Positions 52,466 to 62,137 of a stretch of DNA of 64,000 nucleotides are shown here, in pieces. The DNA is taken from positions 248,001 through 312,000 of the forward strand of contig NZ_LUAV01000032.1 of NCBI RefSeq assembly GCF_002078505.1. Direction: 5' to 3'. The position numbers and the translations under genes were made by a program. Each line of letters opens with the position of its first letter. The stretch's first letter is position 1. This stretch comes from Ensifer aridi (GTDB lineage Bacteria; Pseudomonadota; Alphaproteobacteria; Rhizobiales; Rhizobiaceae). Under the pieces are notes generated by a model that was not told the DNA's origin, ran no database searches, and saw nothing but the letters and a program-made list of their open reading frames with translations.

Positions 52466-53383
52466 CTAGAAGCCGGCCAGAAGCGGCGCAAAACCGCCAC
52501 GGCGATAGGAGCCTTCGCGCATCAGCAGGTCGAGGCTGATACTCGCGACGTCGTCGGCAATCGGCTCGGTCGCCGGCGCCTTGTTCTGGTAGAAAATCTT
52601 CGTCCAGCCATGGCATTCGTCGCAGGTCTCGGCCTTGACGGTGCCGCCGTGATCCTCGATCTCGATATAGGCGATCCCTTTGGTGGAGCCGCAAAGCACG
52701 CATTTGATGCGGACATAGTGCCAGAGCGTCGAGCAAAGCGAGCAGCAGCAGAACCGCGCGCCGTGCGAACCCGGCCAGCCGACGACCATGGACGATGCCG
52801 GCATGCCGCCGCAGGCGGGGCAAATGCCGTCGGCGACGGGCCTCAGCTTGGCGGCGTCAAGCACCGACGCCAGCCGTGCGAAGTGCACCTGAAGTGCGGC
52901 CCAGACGAAAATATGCTCGGCGATTGCGTCTGCGGGCAATGCGCCAGAGAGGACGGTTTCGGCCATGGCGAGCCGCGCTTCGCGATCGGCGGCGGTGACC
53001 CGGCGGAGCGCTTCGGCGGCTGCGGCCGGCTTGTTGATTGCGTCAGCGGCCGCGAACAGCCGGTCGAATACGGCATGGATCGCTTCGCCGTCGCCGATAC
53101 CATTGCGGTGGAGCGGCGGCATTTCGAACTCGCGGGCGCGCATCAGCGTCTGGGTGTCGGGGCCCTCGGGAGGCGGAAGGTCGGCCTGGATAAGGTGTTG
53201 CGCGGTCGCCAGACCTGAAAGGAAGTTAAGATAGGGTGCCAAGCCGCTCGCGTCCGCCAATTGACTGAGGCGCGCGGCCCTTGCGGCGAAGAGGGAAGCG
53301 GGGTCGGGAAGGCGCGCAAAGGGCGGTGACGAGATCTCTCCAATGGCGGTCGGATCGGGCGCTGCGGCGTCTTTGCTTTTCAT
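52466..53383 (-). CDS. fdhE: Formate dehydrogenase accessory protein FdhE
   Basis: This 305-residue cytosolic protein has an N-terminal helical half and a C-terminal zinc-ribbon-rich half with repeated Cys pairs (GICPACGGMPA, FCCCSLCSTLW, IKCVLCGST, TCDECHGW). The ATG at 53383 follows GGGAG; a GTG one codon upstream is too close to the SD. FdhE is required for activation of exported formate dehydrogenases and may bind iron between its Cys motifs. It sits between fdoI and selA in the same leftward operon. Confidence 0.93.
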   Translation of the reverse strand: MKSKDAAAPDPTAIGEISSPPFARLPDPASLFAARAARLSQLADASGLAPYLNFLSGLATAQHLIQADLPPPEGPDTQTLMRAREFEMPPLHRNGIGDGEAIHAVFDRLFAAADAINKPAAAAEALRRVTAADREARLAMAETVLSGALPADAIAEHIFVWAALQVHFARLASVLDAAKLRPVADGICPACGGMPASSMVVGWPGSHGARFCCCSLCSTLWHYVRIKCVLCGSTKGIAYIEIEDHGGTVKAETCDECHGWTKIFYQNKAPATEPIADDVASISLDLLMREGSYRRGGFAPLLAGF

Positions 53384-53433
53384 CACACTCCCTCACGAAC
53401 CCGACGGGTCACGTGATGCGAACCCAGAAACAA

Positions 53434-54159
53434 CTACTCTGCTGCGGTCCTCTTCTTGTCTTCCGTCGGCACTCCCGCAGGCGGTTTGGCGACCAGCTCG
53501 CGCAGCCACTTGCGGTGATAGCGCCACGCCCAGCCGCCGGTCACCGAACCGCGTACCATTCCCCGTATCGTACCCTTTACCCAGATCGCTGCATAGACAT
53601 GGGTGATCCAGACGCTGATCGCGAGGATGGCGGCGATCGAGTGCACGAGAAGGGCCCATCGCTTCTGCTCGATCGTGGTGTATGCCGCGAAATACTGGTC
53701 CCAAATGACCAGGCCCGAGGTTATCAGCACGATGATCAGGATCGACATGGACCAGAAGACGAGCTTCTGCCCGGCATTGTACTTGCCGACCTCGGGCAGG
53801 CGTTCGTCATGGGCGGTCAGGACGTCGCGCACACGCGCGAGCCAGGTGCCATCCTCACGCTTCCAGAGATTGAGCTTCCAGAAGCGCAGGAATAGGCCGA
53901 GAAAGCTGAAAAACAGGATGACGCCGATCCAGGGGTGAATGGCGCGCACCGCCTGACCGCCGCCGAACAGCGCCGACAGGAAGAAAAGCCGGGGGTGGAA
54001 CAGGGACAGACCGGACAACGCGAGCAGCACGAGACTCGTGGCGGTGATCCAGTGATTGATCCGCGCGCCGCCGGTATAACGATCGACCATGACGGGTTTG
54101 CCGGGGTGAACGCTGTCGCCCTTCGCCACGTCATAATCCGTGTCCGTGTCGGTACTCAT
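53434..54159 (-). CDS. fdoI: Formate dehydrogenase gamma subunit, cytochrome b556
   Basis: This 241-residue inner-membrane protein has four hydrophobic helices with heme-ligating His residues ([21 protein letters not shown] in pieces, [45 protein letters not shown] in pieces). It anchors the FdoGH dimer on the periplasmic side and passes electrons to the quinone pool. Its ATG overlaps the fdoH stop. The C-terminus is basic and lies in the cytosol. Confidence 0.95.
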   Translation of the reverse strand: MSTDTDTDYDVAKGDSVHPGKPVMVDRYTGGARINHWITATSLVLLALSGLSLFHPRLFFLSALFGGGQAVRAIHPWIGVILFFSFLGLFLRFWKLNLWKREDGTWLARVRDVLTAHDERLPEVGKYNAGQKLVFWSMSILIIVLITSGLVIWDQYFAAYTTIEQKRWALLVHSIAAILAISVWITHVYAAIWVKGTIRGMVRGSVTGGWAWRYHRKWLRELVAKPPAGVPTEDKKRTAAE

Positions 54160-55097
54160 GACGAACGATCTCCAGTGAGCCTCTCAGCGGCCTCCTCGTC
54201 CTCTTCGGAAACGCGGTTGGGGCCGTTGACCATGTAATGCAGGAAGCCGGTGACGGCCGCGACGCCCATGACGGCGAGCCCGGCATATTTCGTGACGCCC
54301 TTCCAAGCCTCGACGATCGGGCTGATCGTCGGGTTGTTGGGCAGACCGGCGTAAATCTCCGGCTTGTCGGCGTGGTGCAGCACGTACATGACGTGCGTGC
54401 CGCCGACGCCCGGCGGGTCGTAAAGCCCGGCATTGGCAAAACCGCGCGATTTCAGGTCGGTGATCCGCCCTTCCGCGTGTTTCTTCATCTCCTCCTTGGT
54501 GCCGAAGACGATGGCTTGCGTCGGGCATGCTTTCGCGCAGGCCGGGCCCTGGCCGACTGCAATGCGGTCGGAGCAGAGCGTGCATTTGTAGGCGGTATGA
54601 TCGACCGGAGAAATCCGGGGAATATTGAACGGGCACCCCTTGATGCAATAGCCGCAGCCGATGCAGTTCTCGTGCACGAAATCGACGATACCGTTCGAAT
54701 ACTGCACGATGGCGCCGGGCGCGGGGCACGCCTTGAGACAGCCCGGATCCTCGCAATGCATGCAGCCATCCTTGCGGATCAGCCACTCGAGATTGTCCGT
54801 CTCCGGATTCTCCCATTCGGTAAAGCGCATCAGCGTGAACATCTCCGACGTCAGATCGTGCGGATTTTCAAAGACGCCGGTGTTCTCCTCGATTTCGGGA
54901 TGAGTGTCGTTCCATTCGATGCAGGCCGATTGACAGGCCTTGCAACCGATGCATTTCGAGACATCGATGAGCTTGGCCACCTCGGTCTGCCGCTCGGCCG
55001 GCGGCCTCACGGTCGACGCCGAGCGCCGCATCAGATCCTTTTCGCCGAATTTCGGGCTCTGGGGTCCGGTGGTCGGATTTGGGACGGGCGGGAACAT
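54156..55097 (-). CDS. fdoH: Formate dehydrogenase beta subunit, 4x[4Fe-4S]
   Basis: This 313-residue protein holds four [4Fe-4S] clusters in ferredoxin-type pairs: [45 protein letters not shown], and [21 protein letters not shown] in pieces. A single C-terminal TM helix ([20 protein letters not shown]) fixes it to the gamma subunit. GGAGG lies 8 nt before the ATG, 13 bp after the fdoG stop. It conducts electrons from the fdoG Mo/W site to cytochrome b556. Confidence 0.96.
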   Translation of the reverse strand: MFPPVPNPTTGPQSPKFGEKDLMRRSASTVRPPAERQTEVAKLIDVSKCIGCKACQSACIEWNDTHPEIEENTGVFENPHDLTSEMFTLMRFTEWENPETDNLEWLIRKDGCMHCEDPGCLKACPAPGAIVQYSNGIVDFVHENCIGCGYCIKGCPFNIPRISPVDHTAYKCTLCSDRIAVGQGPACAKACPTQAIVFGTKEEMKKHAEGRITDLKSRGFANAGLYDPPGVGGTHVMYVLHHADKPEIYAGLPNNPTISPIVEAWKGVTKYAGLAVMGVAAVTGFLHYMVNGPNRVSEEDEEAAERLTGDRSS

Positions 55098-55110
55098 GGT
55101 TCAAGCCTCC

Positions 55111-58100
55111 TCAAGCCACCGGCCCGGCAATGGGCTCGATATTGACCAGGAACGCCTTGTATTCCGGCGTCTCGATATTGGCGTCGCCGACGAAGGGCGT
55201 CAGCGAGTTCGGACCGAAGCCCTTCCTGGCCGCGCCGGTGAAGCCCCAGTGCAACGGAATGCCCACGACATGGACGGGTTTGCCGTCGCAGATCAGCGGC
55301 TTGATCCGTTTGGTGACCATGGCCTTGGCCCTGATCGATCCGCGCTTGGACCATACGCGGACCCAGCCGCCGCCGGTGATGCCTTTCTCTGCGGCGAGTT
55401 CCTCGGATATCTCCACGAAGAATTCCGGCTGCAGCACAGCGTTCACCCGGACGTGCTTGGTCCAGTAATGGAAGTGCTCCGTCAGGCGGTAGGACGTCGC
55501 CGCATAGGGGAACTCCGCCGAGGCAGGTTCGGCGAACTGCTTGAAGTCATCGGCAAAGACCCGCGCCGCGGGATTGCCGCGCACATTCGGGGCGACGAGG
55601 TTGCCGACAGGGGACTCGAACGGCTCGTAATGCGCCGGGAACGGCCCGTCACGCATCATTGCCCTGGAGAAGAGGCGCGAGACGCCTTCGGGATTCATGA
55701 TGAACGGCCCGACATCCCTGGGCTTTGCCGTCGGCGCAATATCGGGCACGTCGTAGCCCGCCCACTTGGCGCCGTCCCACTCGATCAATTTTCGGCTCGG
55801 GTCCCAGGCCTTGCCGTTGAGGTCCGCCGAGGCTCTGTTGTAGAGGATGCGGCGGTTGGCCGGCCAGGAGAACGCCCATTTCGAATAGGCGCCGGTCTCG
55901 TCCGGGTCCGACGTGTCGCGCCGGGCCATGTTGTTGCCGTTCTCGTTGAAGCAGCCGGCATAGATCCAGCAACCGCTCGATGTAGAGCCGTCGTCGCGCA
56001 GCGCCGCGAAGCCGGGCACGAGCTTGCCGGCCTCCGCCAAGACCTTTGTCGGATCGGCGGTATCGTAGACGGTCGCAAGCGCCTTGCCGTTGATCTCCTT
56101 GGCAAGCTCTTCGGCGGTCGGCTCGTTCGCATCCGCATAGGCCCAGTCGAGGTTGACGATCGGGTCGGGGAACTTTCCGCCCTCCCTGCGATAGAGCTCC
56201 TTCAGCCGCACATGGATCTGCGCCATGATCCAGTTGTCGGTCTTCGCTTCACCCGGAGGCGTGCCGCCCGGCCAATGCCACTGCAGCCAGCGGCTGGAAT
56301 TGGTGAGCGAACCTTCGTCTTCGGCGAAACAGGTGGAGGGTAGCTGGATGACCTCCGTCTGGATCTGCGCGGTGTCGACCTCGTTGTACTCGCCATGGTT
56401 CTCCCAGAATCGCGCCGTCTCGGTGTCGAGCGGATCCATGGTGACGAGATATTTGAGCTTCGACAGCGCGTCCGTGAGCTTCTTCCGGTTGGGTGCGGCC
56501 AGCAGCGGATTGAAGCCCTGGCACATATAGCCGGTCATCTTGCCCTGATTCATGAGCTCGAAGGCGCGCAGGACGTCGTAGCCGGGCAAGTCGAGCTTCG
56601 GCAGCCAATCATAGGCGAAGTCGTTTTCCGGCGTCGCCGCCGGGCCCCACATCGCTTTCTGGAAGCTGACGAAGAACTTCCGGTAGTTTTGCCAATAGCT
56701 CATCTGGTTGGGTCTGAGCGGCTTGAAGCCGCGCGTCGACATATAGGTTTCGAGATCGACCTCCTTCTCGATCGGCAGCGTCAGATAACCGGGGAGCAGG
56801 TTCGACATCAGCCCGACATCGGTGAGGCCTTGGATGTTGGAATGGCCGCGCAGCGCATTCATGCCGCCGCCGCGCATGCCGATATTGCCGAGGATCAGCT
56901 GCAGCATCGCCATGGCGCGGATGTTCTGCGAGCCCTTCGAATGCTGCGTCCAGCCAAGCGCATACATCGAGGTCATCACCTTGGTCGGCGATGAGCATTC
57001 CGCGATCATTTCGGCGACCTTCAGGAACTTGTCCTTCGGCGTGCCGCAGATTCGCTCGACCATGTCGGGCGTGTAAACCGAGACATGGTCCTTCAGGAGG
57101 TTCCAGACGCAGCGCGGATTGGTCAAAGTGTCGTCCACGACCGCATAGCCGTCGAGGCCGATGACATAGTCCCATGTCGATTTGTCGTAGTCGCGCTTGG
57201 CCTCGTCATAGCCCGTAAACAGCCCGTCCTTGAATGCGAAGCCATCCTTGACGATGTAGGCGGCGTTGGTGAAGGCCTTGACATAGTCCCACTGCACCTT
57301 GTCGTTTTGGATGCAGTGATTGATGACGCCGAGCAGGAAGGCGATGTCGGTGCCCTGGCGGATCGGCGCGTAGAGGTCGGCTACCGAGGCGGAGCGGGTG
57401 AAGCGCGGATCGACGACGATCAGCTTCGCGCCGCGGTTGGCCTTTGCCTCAGTCACCCATTTGAAGCCGCAGGGGTGCGCTTCGGCGGCATTACCGCCCA
57501 TGATGATCACGAGGTCGGTATTCTTGATGTCCGTCCAGGAGTTGGTCATTGCGCCGCGGCCGAAAGTTGGAGCCAAACTGGCCACCGTGGGGCCGTGTCA
57601 GACACGCGCTTGATTGTCGAAGACCAGCATCCCCGTGCTGCGGACGACCTTGTAGGTCTCCCATGCCGTTTCGTTCGTCGTCGCCGAGGCCGCGAGGAAA
57701 CCGGTCGTCGTCCACCGGTTCACCGTGACCCCATCCTTGTTCTTCTCGACGAAATTGGCGTCGCGGTCGTCCTTCATCAGCCGGACGATCCGATCGAGGG
57801 CCTCGTCCCAGCTGACCCGCTCGAACTTGTCCGAGCCGGGCTTGCGGATCATCGGATATTTGAGGCGTGTCTCGGACTTGACGAAGTCGAGCAGCGCCGA
57901 GCCCTTCGGACAGAGCGTGCCGCGATTGGTCGGATGGTCGGTATCACCCTCGATATGGATGATCTCCGCCTGCTCGCCCTTCTTCCGGTCGCCCTTCGAA
58001 TACAGGATGACTCCGCAGGCGACGGAGCAATAGGGACAGGTGTTGCGGGTTTCGGTGGTGCTCACGAGCTTGAAGGCGCGGATTGCTTCCGCATGCGCCG

Positions 58101-58197
58101 CCTCGATGTCACCAAAGCCCAGGGCACCAAGCGTCGTGGCCGCTACACCAGCACCGGCCGCGCCCAAGAATTGGCGCCGCGAGAGTTCCATGTTCAT
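55111..58197 (-). CDS. fdoG: Formate dehydrogenase alpha subunit, selenocysteine-containing (reads through in-frame TGA)
   Basis: This is a 1028-residue periplasmic formate dehydrogenase if the in-frame TGA at 57600-57598 is read as Sec200. It is preceded by VFDNQARV and followed by HGPTVASLAPTFG, the exact catalytic context of formate dehydrogenases. A Tat signal is at residues 6-37 (LSRRQFLGAAGAGVAATTLG). The N-terminal [4Fe-4S] site is C54/C57/C61/C96. The Mo-bis-MGD domains continue downstream (DLVIIMGGNAAEAHPCGFKWV, GMRGGGMNALRGHSNIQG in pieces). Annotation pipelines will call it as two ORFs or a pseudogene. The start at 58197 has GGAGG 9 nt upstream. It oxidises formate to CO2 outside the membrane. 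The fdhD sulfur-transfer gene is not in the window. Confidence 0.96.
57569..57600 (-). promoter_or_regulatory. Selenocysteine UGA codon and SECIS hairpin of fdoG
   Basis: Directly after the TGA (57600-57598) the minus strand reads CACGGCCCCAC and then GGTGGCCAGTTTGGCTCC (57586-57569). This folds as GG-(bulged U)-GGCC, loop AGUUU, GGCU-CC. A short hairpin about 11 bases from the UGA, with a bulged U and a GU-containing loop, is the signature of bacterial SECIS elements recognised by SelB. Confidence 0.85.
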
Positions 58198-58673
58198 AGC
58201 ATGACACCTCCCCTAGATTCCGGCTTGGCCGAAGAGGACGTGCCGGAAAAATTGTAACGTCTTTCAGAAGCTCAGACGTAAACTCGGCGTTTGAAACTAA
58301 AATCTTAGCTGTCCTTGCTGCGTTGTCAATTTAATAAGAACAGCGAACTTAAGGCCTGCTCCGACTAAACCTGAGCTGGCAACGCATTTTATTTGAAGCT
58401 CGCTTTGTCTGTATTATTCGAAACATATCAGGGGGCAGCCACCGCCCAAATTGACGCTCGCGTCGCGAGCAACGATAATGCCTTTCATGAGCTTGAACGC
58501 CGCTCCCGAGTTTCGGGGCACCGCGCATCCAACCGATTTTGCGCCGCCGGGCGCAGTGGCCATTTCGAACTGTGCCTATCTCATTCTTGCAACCTCCGAC
58601 GTTTCTGATGCGGTGGGCTCGGAAGGACCGCCCTTCGCGTCCCTCAGCACTTGCCGAGCAATGGGAGGCAATC
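58198..58673. other. 476-bp intergenic region between divergent fdoG and selD
   Basis: This AT-richer stretch holds the promoters of the fdo-sel operon and of selD. Short frames in it lack SD sequences or overlap each other on opposite strands, and I support none as a gene. A sigma70-like promoter for the fdo operon is described separately; no clear FNR or NarL-type box is visible. Confidence 0.55.
58302..58329 (-). promoter_or_regulatory. Sigma70-like promoter for the fdo-sel operon
   Basis: On the minus strand TTGACA (58329-58324), a 16-base spacer and TAAGAT (58307-58302) form a near-consensus promoter. Transcription would start about 100 bases before the fdoG ATG. The -35 box is perfect; the -10 has two differences from TATAAT. 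Confidence 0.5.
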
Positions 58674-59723
58674 ATGGATAATTCGACTCTCCGCCTGACG
58701 GCGCTCGCCCACGGGGGCGGGTGCGGCTGCAAGCTGGCGCCATCGGTGCTGCAGCAACTGCTCGCGGACCAGCCCATGAGCCGCCCCTTTGCGCGGCTTC
58801 TCGTCGGCACGGAAACGGGCGACGATGCCGCCGTCTGGCAGCTCGATGAAGAAACCTGCGTGATCGCGACTACAGACTTCTTCATGCCGATGGTCGACGA
58901 TCCCTTCGATTTCGGCCGGATCGCCGCCACCAACGCCATCTCCGATGTTTATGCCATGGGCGGAAAGCCGATCTTGGCGCTCGCCATTGTCGGCATGCCG
59001 ATCGACAAGATGCCGACCGGCATGGTGCGGGAGATATTGAGGGGCGGCAGCGCGATCTGCGCGGAGGCCGGGATACCGGTTGCCGGAGGTCATTCCATCG
59101 ATTCACCCGAGCCGATCTATGGCTTGGCGGTCGTCGGCACATGCCCGCTCTCCAGCATTCGGCGCAACAGCGGCGCCCGGGCCGGTGACGCCCTGATCCT
59201 GACCAAGGCGCTGGGCGTTGGAATCTATTCAGCGGCCTTCAAGAAGGGCGCATTGCCGTCGGACGCCTATGCCGAACTGATCGCGTCGACGACGCTCCTC
59301 AACCGCATCGGCGCCGAACTCGGCAGGAATGCCGACGTGCATGCCGTCACCGACGTCACCGGCTTCGGCATTCTCGGCCATGCGCTCGAGATGGCCAAGG
59401 GCTCGAACAAGAGGCTGACGCTCAAGGCCGGCGAGATCGCGCTTTTCAACAGCTGCGCCGAACTCGCGGAACAGGGTTGCGTCACCGGCGCTTCCCATCG
59501 CAACTGGGCGAGCTATGGCGAGAGTGTGTTCCTGGCGGAAGATGTCCCGCCATGGCGGCGCCATATCCTTACCGATCCTCAGACCTCCGGTGGCCTTCTT
59601 ATCGCTTGCAGTGCGGAGCGCGCGGAAGAGTTGCTACGGGAGATCGTGGCGGCAGGCTATCCGGCAGCGCGCATCATCGGTGCGGTCGAGGAAGGTGAAC
59701 CGGGGCTGCACGTCACTGCCTGA
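58674..59723 (+). CDS. selD: Selenophosphate synthase
   Basis: This 349-residue enzyme makes selenophosphate from selenide and ATP, the selenium donor for SelA. The start at 58674 (MDNSTLRL) has GGGAGG 6 nt upstream; the longer in-frame start at 58539 gives no family sequence. The catalytic loop is [11 protein letters not shown], so the residue that is Sec in some organisms is Cys here. AIR-synthase-fold motifs follow ([32 protein letters not shown] in pieces, [31 protein letters not shown]). It is divergent from fdoG. Confidence 0.96.
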   Translation: MDNSTLRLTALAHGGGCGCKLAPSVLQQLLADQPMSRPFARLLVGTETGDDAAVWQLDEETCVIATTDFFMPMVDDPFDFGRIAATNAISDVYAMGGKPILALAIVGMPIDKMPTGMVREILRGGSAICAEAGIPVAGGHSIDSPEPIYGLAVVGTCPLSSIRRNSGARAGDALILTKALGVGIYSAAFKKGALPSDAYAELIASTTLLNRIGAELGRNADVHAVTDVTGFGILGHALEMAKGSNKRLTLKAGEIALFNSCAELAEQGCVTGASHRNWASYGESVFLAEDVPPWRRHILTDPQTSGGLLIACSAERAEELLREIVAAGYPAARIIGAVEEGEPGLHVTA

Positions 59724-59849
59724 GTGTGCGGCCCCTTCCGAAGGAATATCGCCCTGCCGGAGACCGGCGCGCCGCGCTCGGTCCGCGTTGCAGCCATTAC
59801 CAGATATCGGTGCACGGAGCTCTCGCGAAACTTGCAAAGGAAATCGCGG

Positions 59850-62036
59850 ATGTCTACTGCATCGGTTCTCGAGGTGGGCACGTGTGGTGAAAGGGCGAGC
59901 ATCGTGGAGCAGGCAGAGAGGGGAACCGGCAAGGGCCGGCGCAGGGCGCTTTGGGCGGCGGTGGCGGTGGTCGCAATCGCTGCGGCCGGCATGACCGGCT
60001 ACGAGATCGTGGTGGAAAAGAGCGTTGGCAAGCTGATTGCCGATCGCGGCGGCAAAGTGGGCGCTGTCGAAGCGGATTTCCTCGGGCGCATTCACCTGCG
60101 TGAAGTCACGCTGCCGCTTAAGGATGGCTTCGATATCAGCATCGCGGCGGTTGACGGGCGGCCCAAGATCCTCTTCCTGGACGGCAGCCTCGAGCTGAGC
60201 GGCCTCGACGTCAAGACGGCGTTGGGTGAAGTGGCCGTGCCGCACGCAGCCATCGAAGGGGCCAACCTCGACCACAGTACGCTCACGGAGATATTCAGCG
60301 GCCGCAACGATCTCTCGCTGTCGAAGCGGATAGAGCTCTTTGCCGCAAAGCGTTTTTCGGCAGCGGAGGTCACGGTCACGCAAGCGGTGGCCGGTACCGA
60401 ACAGAAGCTGGTCTACAAGAACGTGGCTTCGGAAGACATCGCCAATGGGCGTATCGCGCGCTCTTCGGCGAGCGGCGCCACGATCGAATTCGGGGTGGAC
60501 GTTCCGGACGGCAATGGCGGTAAGAAGCGCCTGGCCGGCTCAATCGGAACCATGACGGCGCAGGATATCGATGCTGCCTACCTGGCGCGGCTATATACCG
60601 AGAAGGCCGGGCCTGACGACAAGGAGGCAAAGCCTGTCTATGGGCCTATCTCCGTCAAGGACATTGCCTTCGCCGATGGCGAGGCGAGTTTCGGCTATGA
60701 CGAGATGCGCAGCAATGGCATCAGCATGCGGATGCCCGCCGAGCCGCTGCTCGAGATATTGGAAGAGCTGCAATCGGTGTCGACGCCCGGCGCTCTCCCT
60801 CCGGCAGAACTCCAGGCCTACTTCAAGCGAATCCTGTCGATCGTCGATATGACGGCCAAGGCCGATTTCGAGGTGCTCGGCATGAAGATCGACGCTCCCG
60901 CGAAGAGCGGAAAGGACGGCGAGAGGATAAAGCTCGCCATAGATCGCCTCGCGCTTCAGGTAGATGGCCGAAAGCTCGATGGCGCGCTGCATGGCCTGTC
61001 GATCGGAGAGGGCGCGAACTACTTCAAACTCGCCGACGCGAGCATCTCGGGCTTTTCCTGGGACTCGACTTTGGAAGGCCTGAGGAAATTTGCCGCGCTG
61101 GACGAACAGCAGCAGGAGCTTTTCCCCTTCACGACGCTGCTGCCGGAATTCGGAACGATCCGGTTAGCGGGTCTCGATGCCGATCTGCCCAATTCCAACA
61201 GGGATGCCGACGCGACGGATGTTGAAGGCAGCGATGACGAACAAAGCGCTGCGGGAGAAGCCGACGTACCGGCAGGTGACGCTTCATCGAACCCGAGCGA
61301 CGGATCGGCGGATGCGGCGAATGAGCCGACGGCGGAGCCTTCAGCTTCCGCGCCGGAACGCATCCGCTTTGCGCTTAAGGACTATGAGGTGGCGCTTACG
61401 AAACCGCGCAACGGCATTCCGACCGATGTCCGCGTCAGATATCAGGATCTGACTTTCCCGATCCCGGAGAACATGCAGGACGAGCCCTTCGCGCAGCTTC
61501 GCCAGCTGGGTTTCAACGAGGTGGTCCTTTCCTCGAGCCTCGAAGCCGCCTGGGACGAGTCGAACCAGAATCTTGTGATCAACGATATCTCCATGAGCGG
61601 AAGAGATATTGGCAGCATTTCCCTTTCCGGCCTGATGGGAGGCTTCAGCGACGCATTCTTCTCCGGCGACCCGGCTAAGGCCCAGGTGGCGCTGTTCGGC
61701 CTCACCGCTCGGGAAGCGAGGCTGAAGATCGAGGACCATGGGATTATCGCCAAGGGGATAAAGGCCTACGCCGAGCAAAACGGCATGACCGAGAACGAGG
61801 TGCGCGGCATGCTCACGATGACGGCGACGGCGCTGCTGCAGCAATTTGCGGCCGACGAGCCGCGGCTGCAGAACGTGGTGGACGCGGTTTCGCGCTTCAT
61901 TGCCAAGCCCGGAACATTCACGCTGACCGCCAAGTCCAAAGCCTCGACTGGCGTCGGCGCATTCGAATTCGTGGCAGCATCGCAAAACCCGGTTCTGCTC
62001 CTTGACCGGGTTGATCTCGAAGCCACGGCGGAATGA
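59850..62036 (+). CDS. Large membrane-anchored periplasmic protein of unknown function
   Basis: This is a 728-residue protein from the ATG at 59850 (MSTASVLEV; AAAGGAAA upstream). An in-frame ATG at 59724 directly after the selD stop would add 42 residues. There is one N-terminal TM segment at about 33-52 after a basic stretch (GTGKGRRRALW), then a large extracytoplasmic body rich in beta-strand-like repeats of AsmA/DUF945-like appearance (VEADFLGRIHLREVTLPLKDGFDISIAAVDG in pieces). A disordered acidic linker (about 455-510; DATDVEGSDDEQSAAGEADV) divides it in two. I recognise no catalytic motif. Its position after selD may be coincidental; the 126-bp gap allows a separate promoter. Confidence 0.8.
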   Translation: MSTASVLEVGTCGERASIVEQAERGTGKGRRRALWAAVAVVAIAAAGMTGYEIVVEKSVGKLIADRGGKVGAVEADFLGRIHLREVTLPLKDGFDISIAAVDGRPKILFLDGSLELSGLDVKTALGEVAVPHAAIEGANLDHSTLTEIFSGRNDLSLSKRIELFAAKRFSAAEVTVTQAVAGTEQKLVYKNVASEDIANGRIARSSASGATIEFGVDVPDGNGGKKRLAGSIGTMTAQDIDAAYLARLYTEKAGPDDKEAKPVYGPISVKDIAFADGEASFGYDEMRSNGISMRMPAEPLLEILEELQSVSTPGALPPAELQAYFKRILSIVDMTAKADFEVLGMKIDAPAKSGKDGERIKLAIDRLALQVDGRKLDGALHGLSIGEGANYFKLADASISGFSWDSTLEGLRKFAALDEQQQELFPFTTLLPEFGTIRLAGLDADLPNSNRDADATDVEGSDDEQSAAGEADVPAGDASSNPSDGSADAANEPTAEPSASAPERIRFALKDYEVALTKPRNGIPTDVRVRYQDLTFPIPENMQDEPFAQLRQLGFNEVVLSSSLEAAWDESNQNLVINDISMSGRDIGSISLSGLMGGFSDAFFSGDPAKAQVALFGLTAREARLKIEDHGIIAKGIKAYAEQNGMTENEVRGMLTMTATALLQQFAADEPRLQNVVDAVSRFIAKPGTFTLTAKSKASTGVGAFEFVAASQNPVLLLDRVDLEATAE

Positions 62037-62094
62037 TGCGCCTCGTCCAAACGCTGCGGCTGGTTTTGGACACGCATGTGTGAAAAAGCGTATG

Positions 62095-62135
62095 AAGCGC
62101 GTCGCGTGAATTCATCCGAAGGCGACGCGCTTTCT
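62095..62135. terminator. Terminator between the large periplasmic-protein gene and dctD
   Basis: AAGCGCGTCGC (62095-62105) and GCGACGCGCTT (62122-62132) form a perfect 11-bp stem with a 16-base loop, followed by TCTC on the + strand. It lies between convergent genes and can serve both directions. Confidence 0.75.
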
Positions 62136-62137
62136 CG

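Noticed and set aside
57598-57600. fdoG as a pseudogene with a nonsense mutation
   Set aside because: The stop is TGA at the exact catalytic selenocysteine position, followed by a SECIS-like hairpin, and selA, selB, selC and selD are all present.
58451-58681. 76-codon open frame between fdoG and selD
   Set aside because: It has no SD, overlaps the selD SD and start, and competes with frames on both strands; sequence has no recognisable family.
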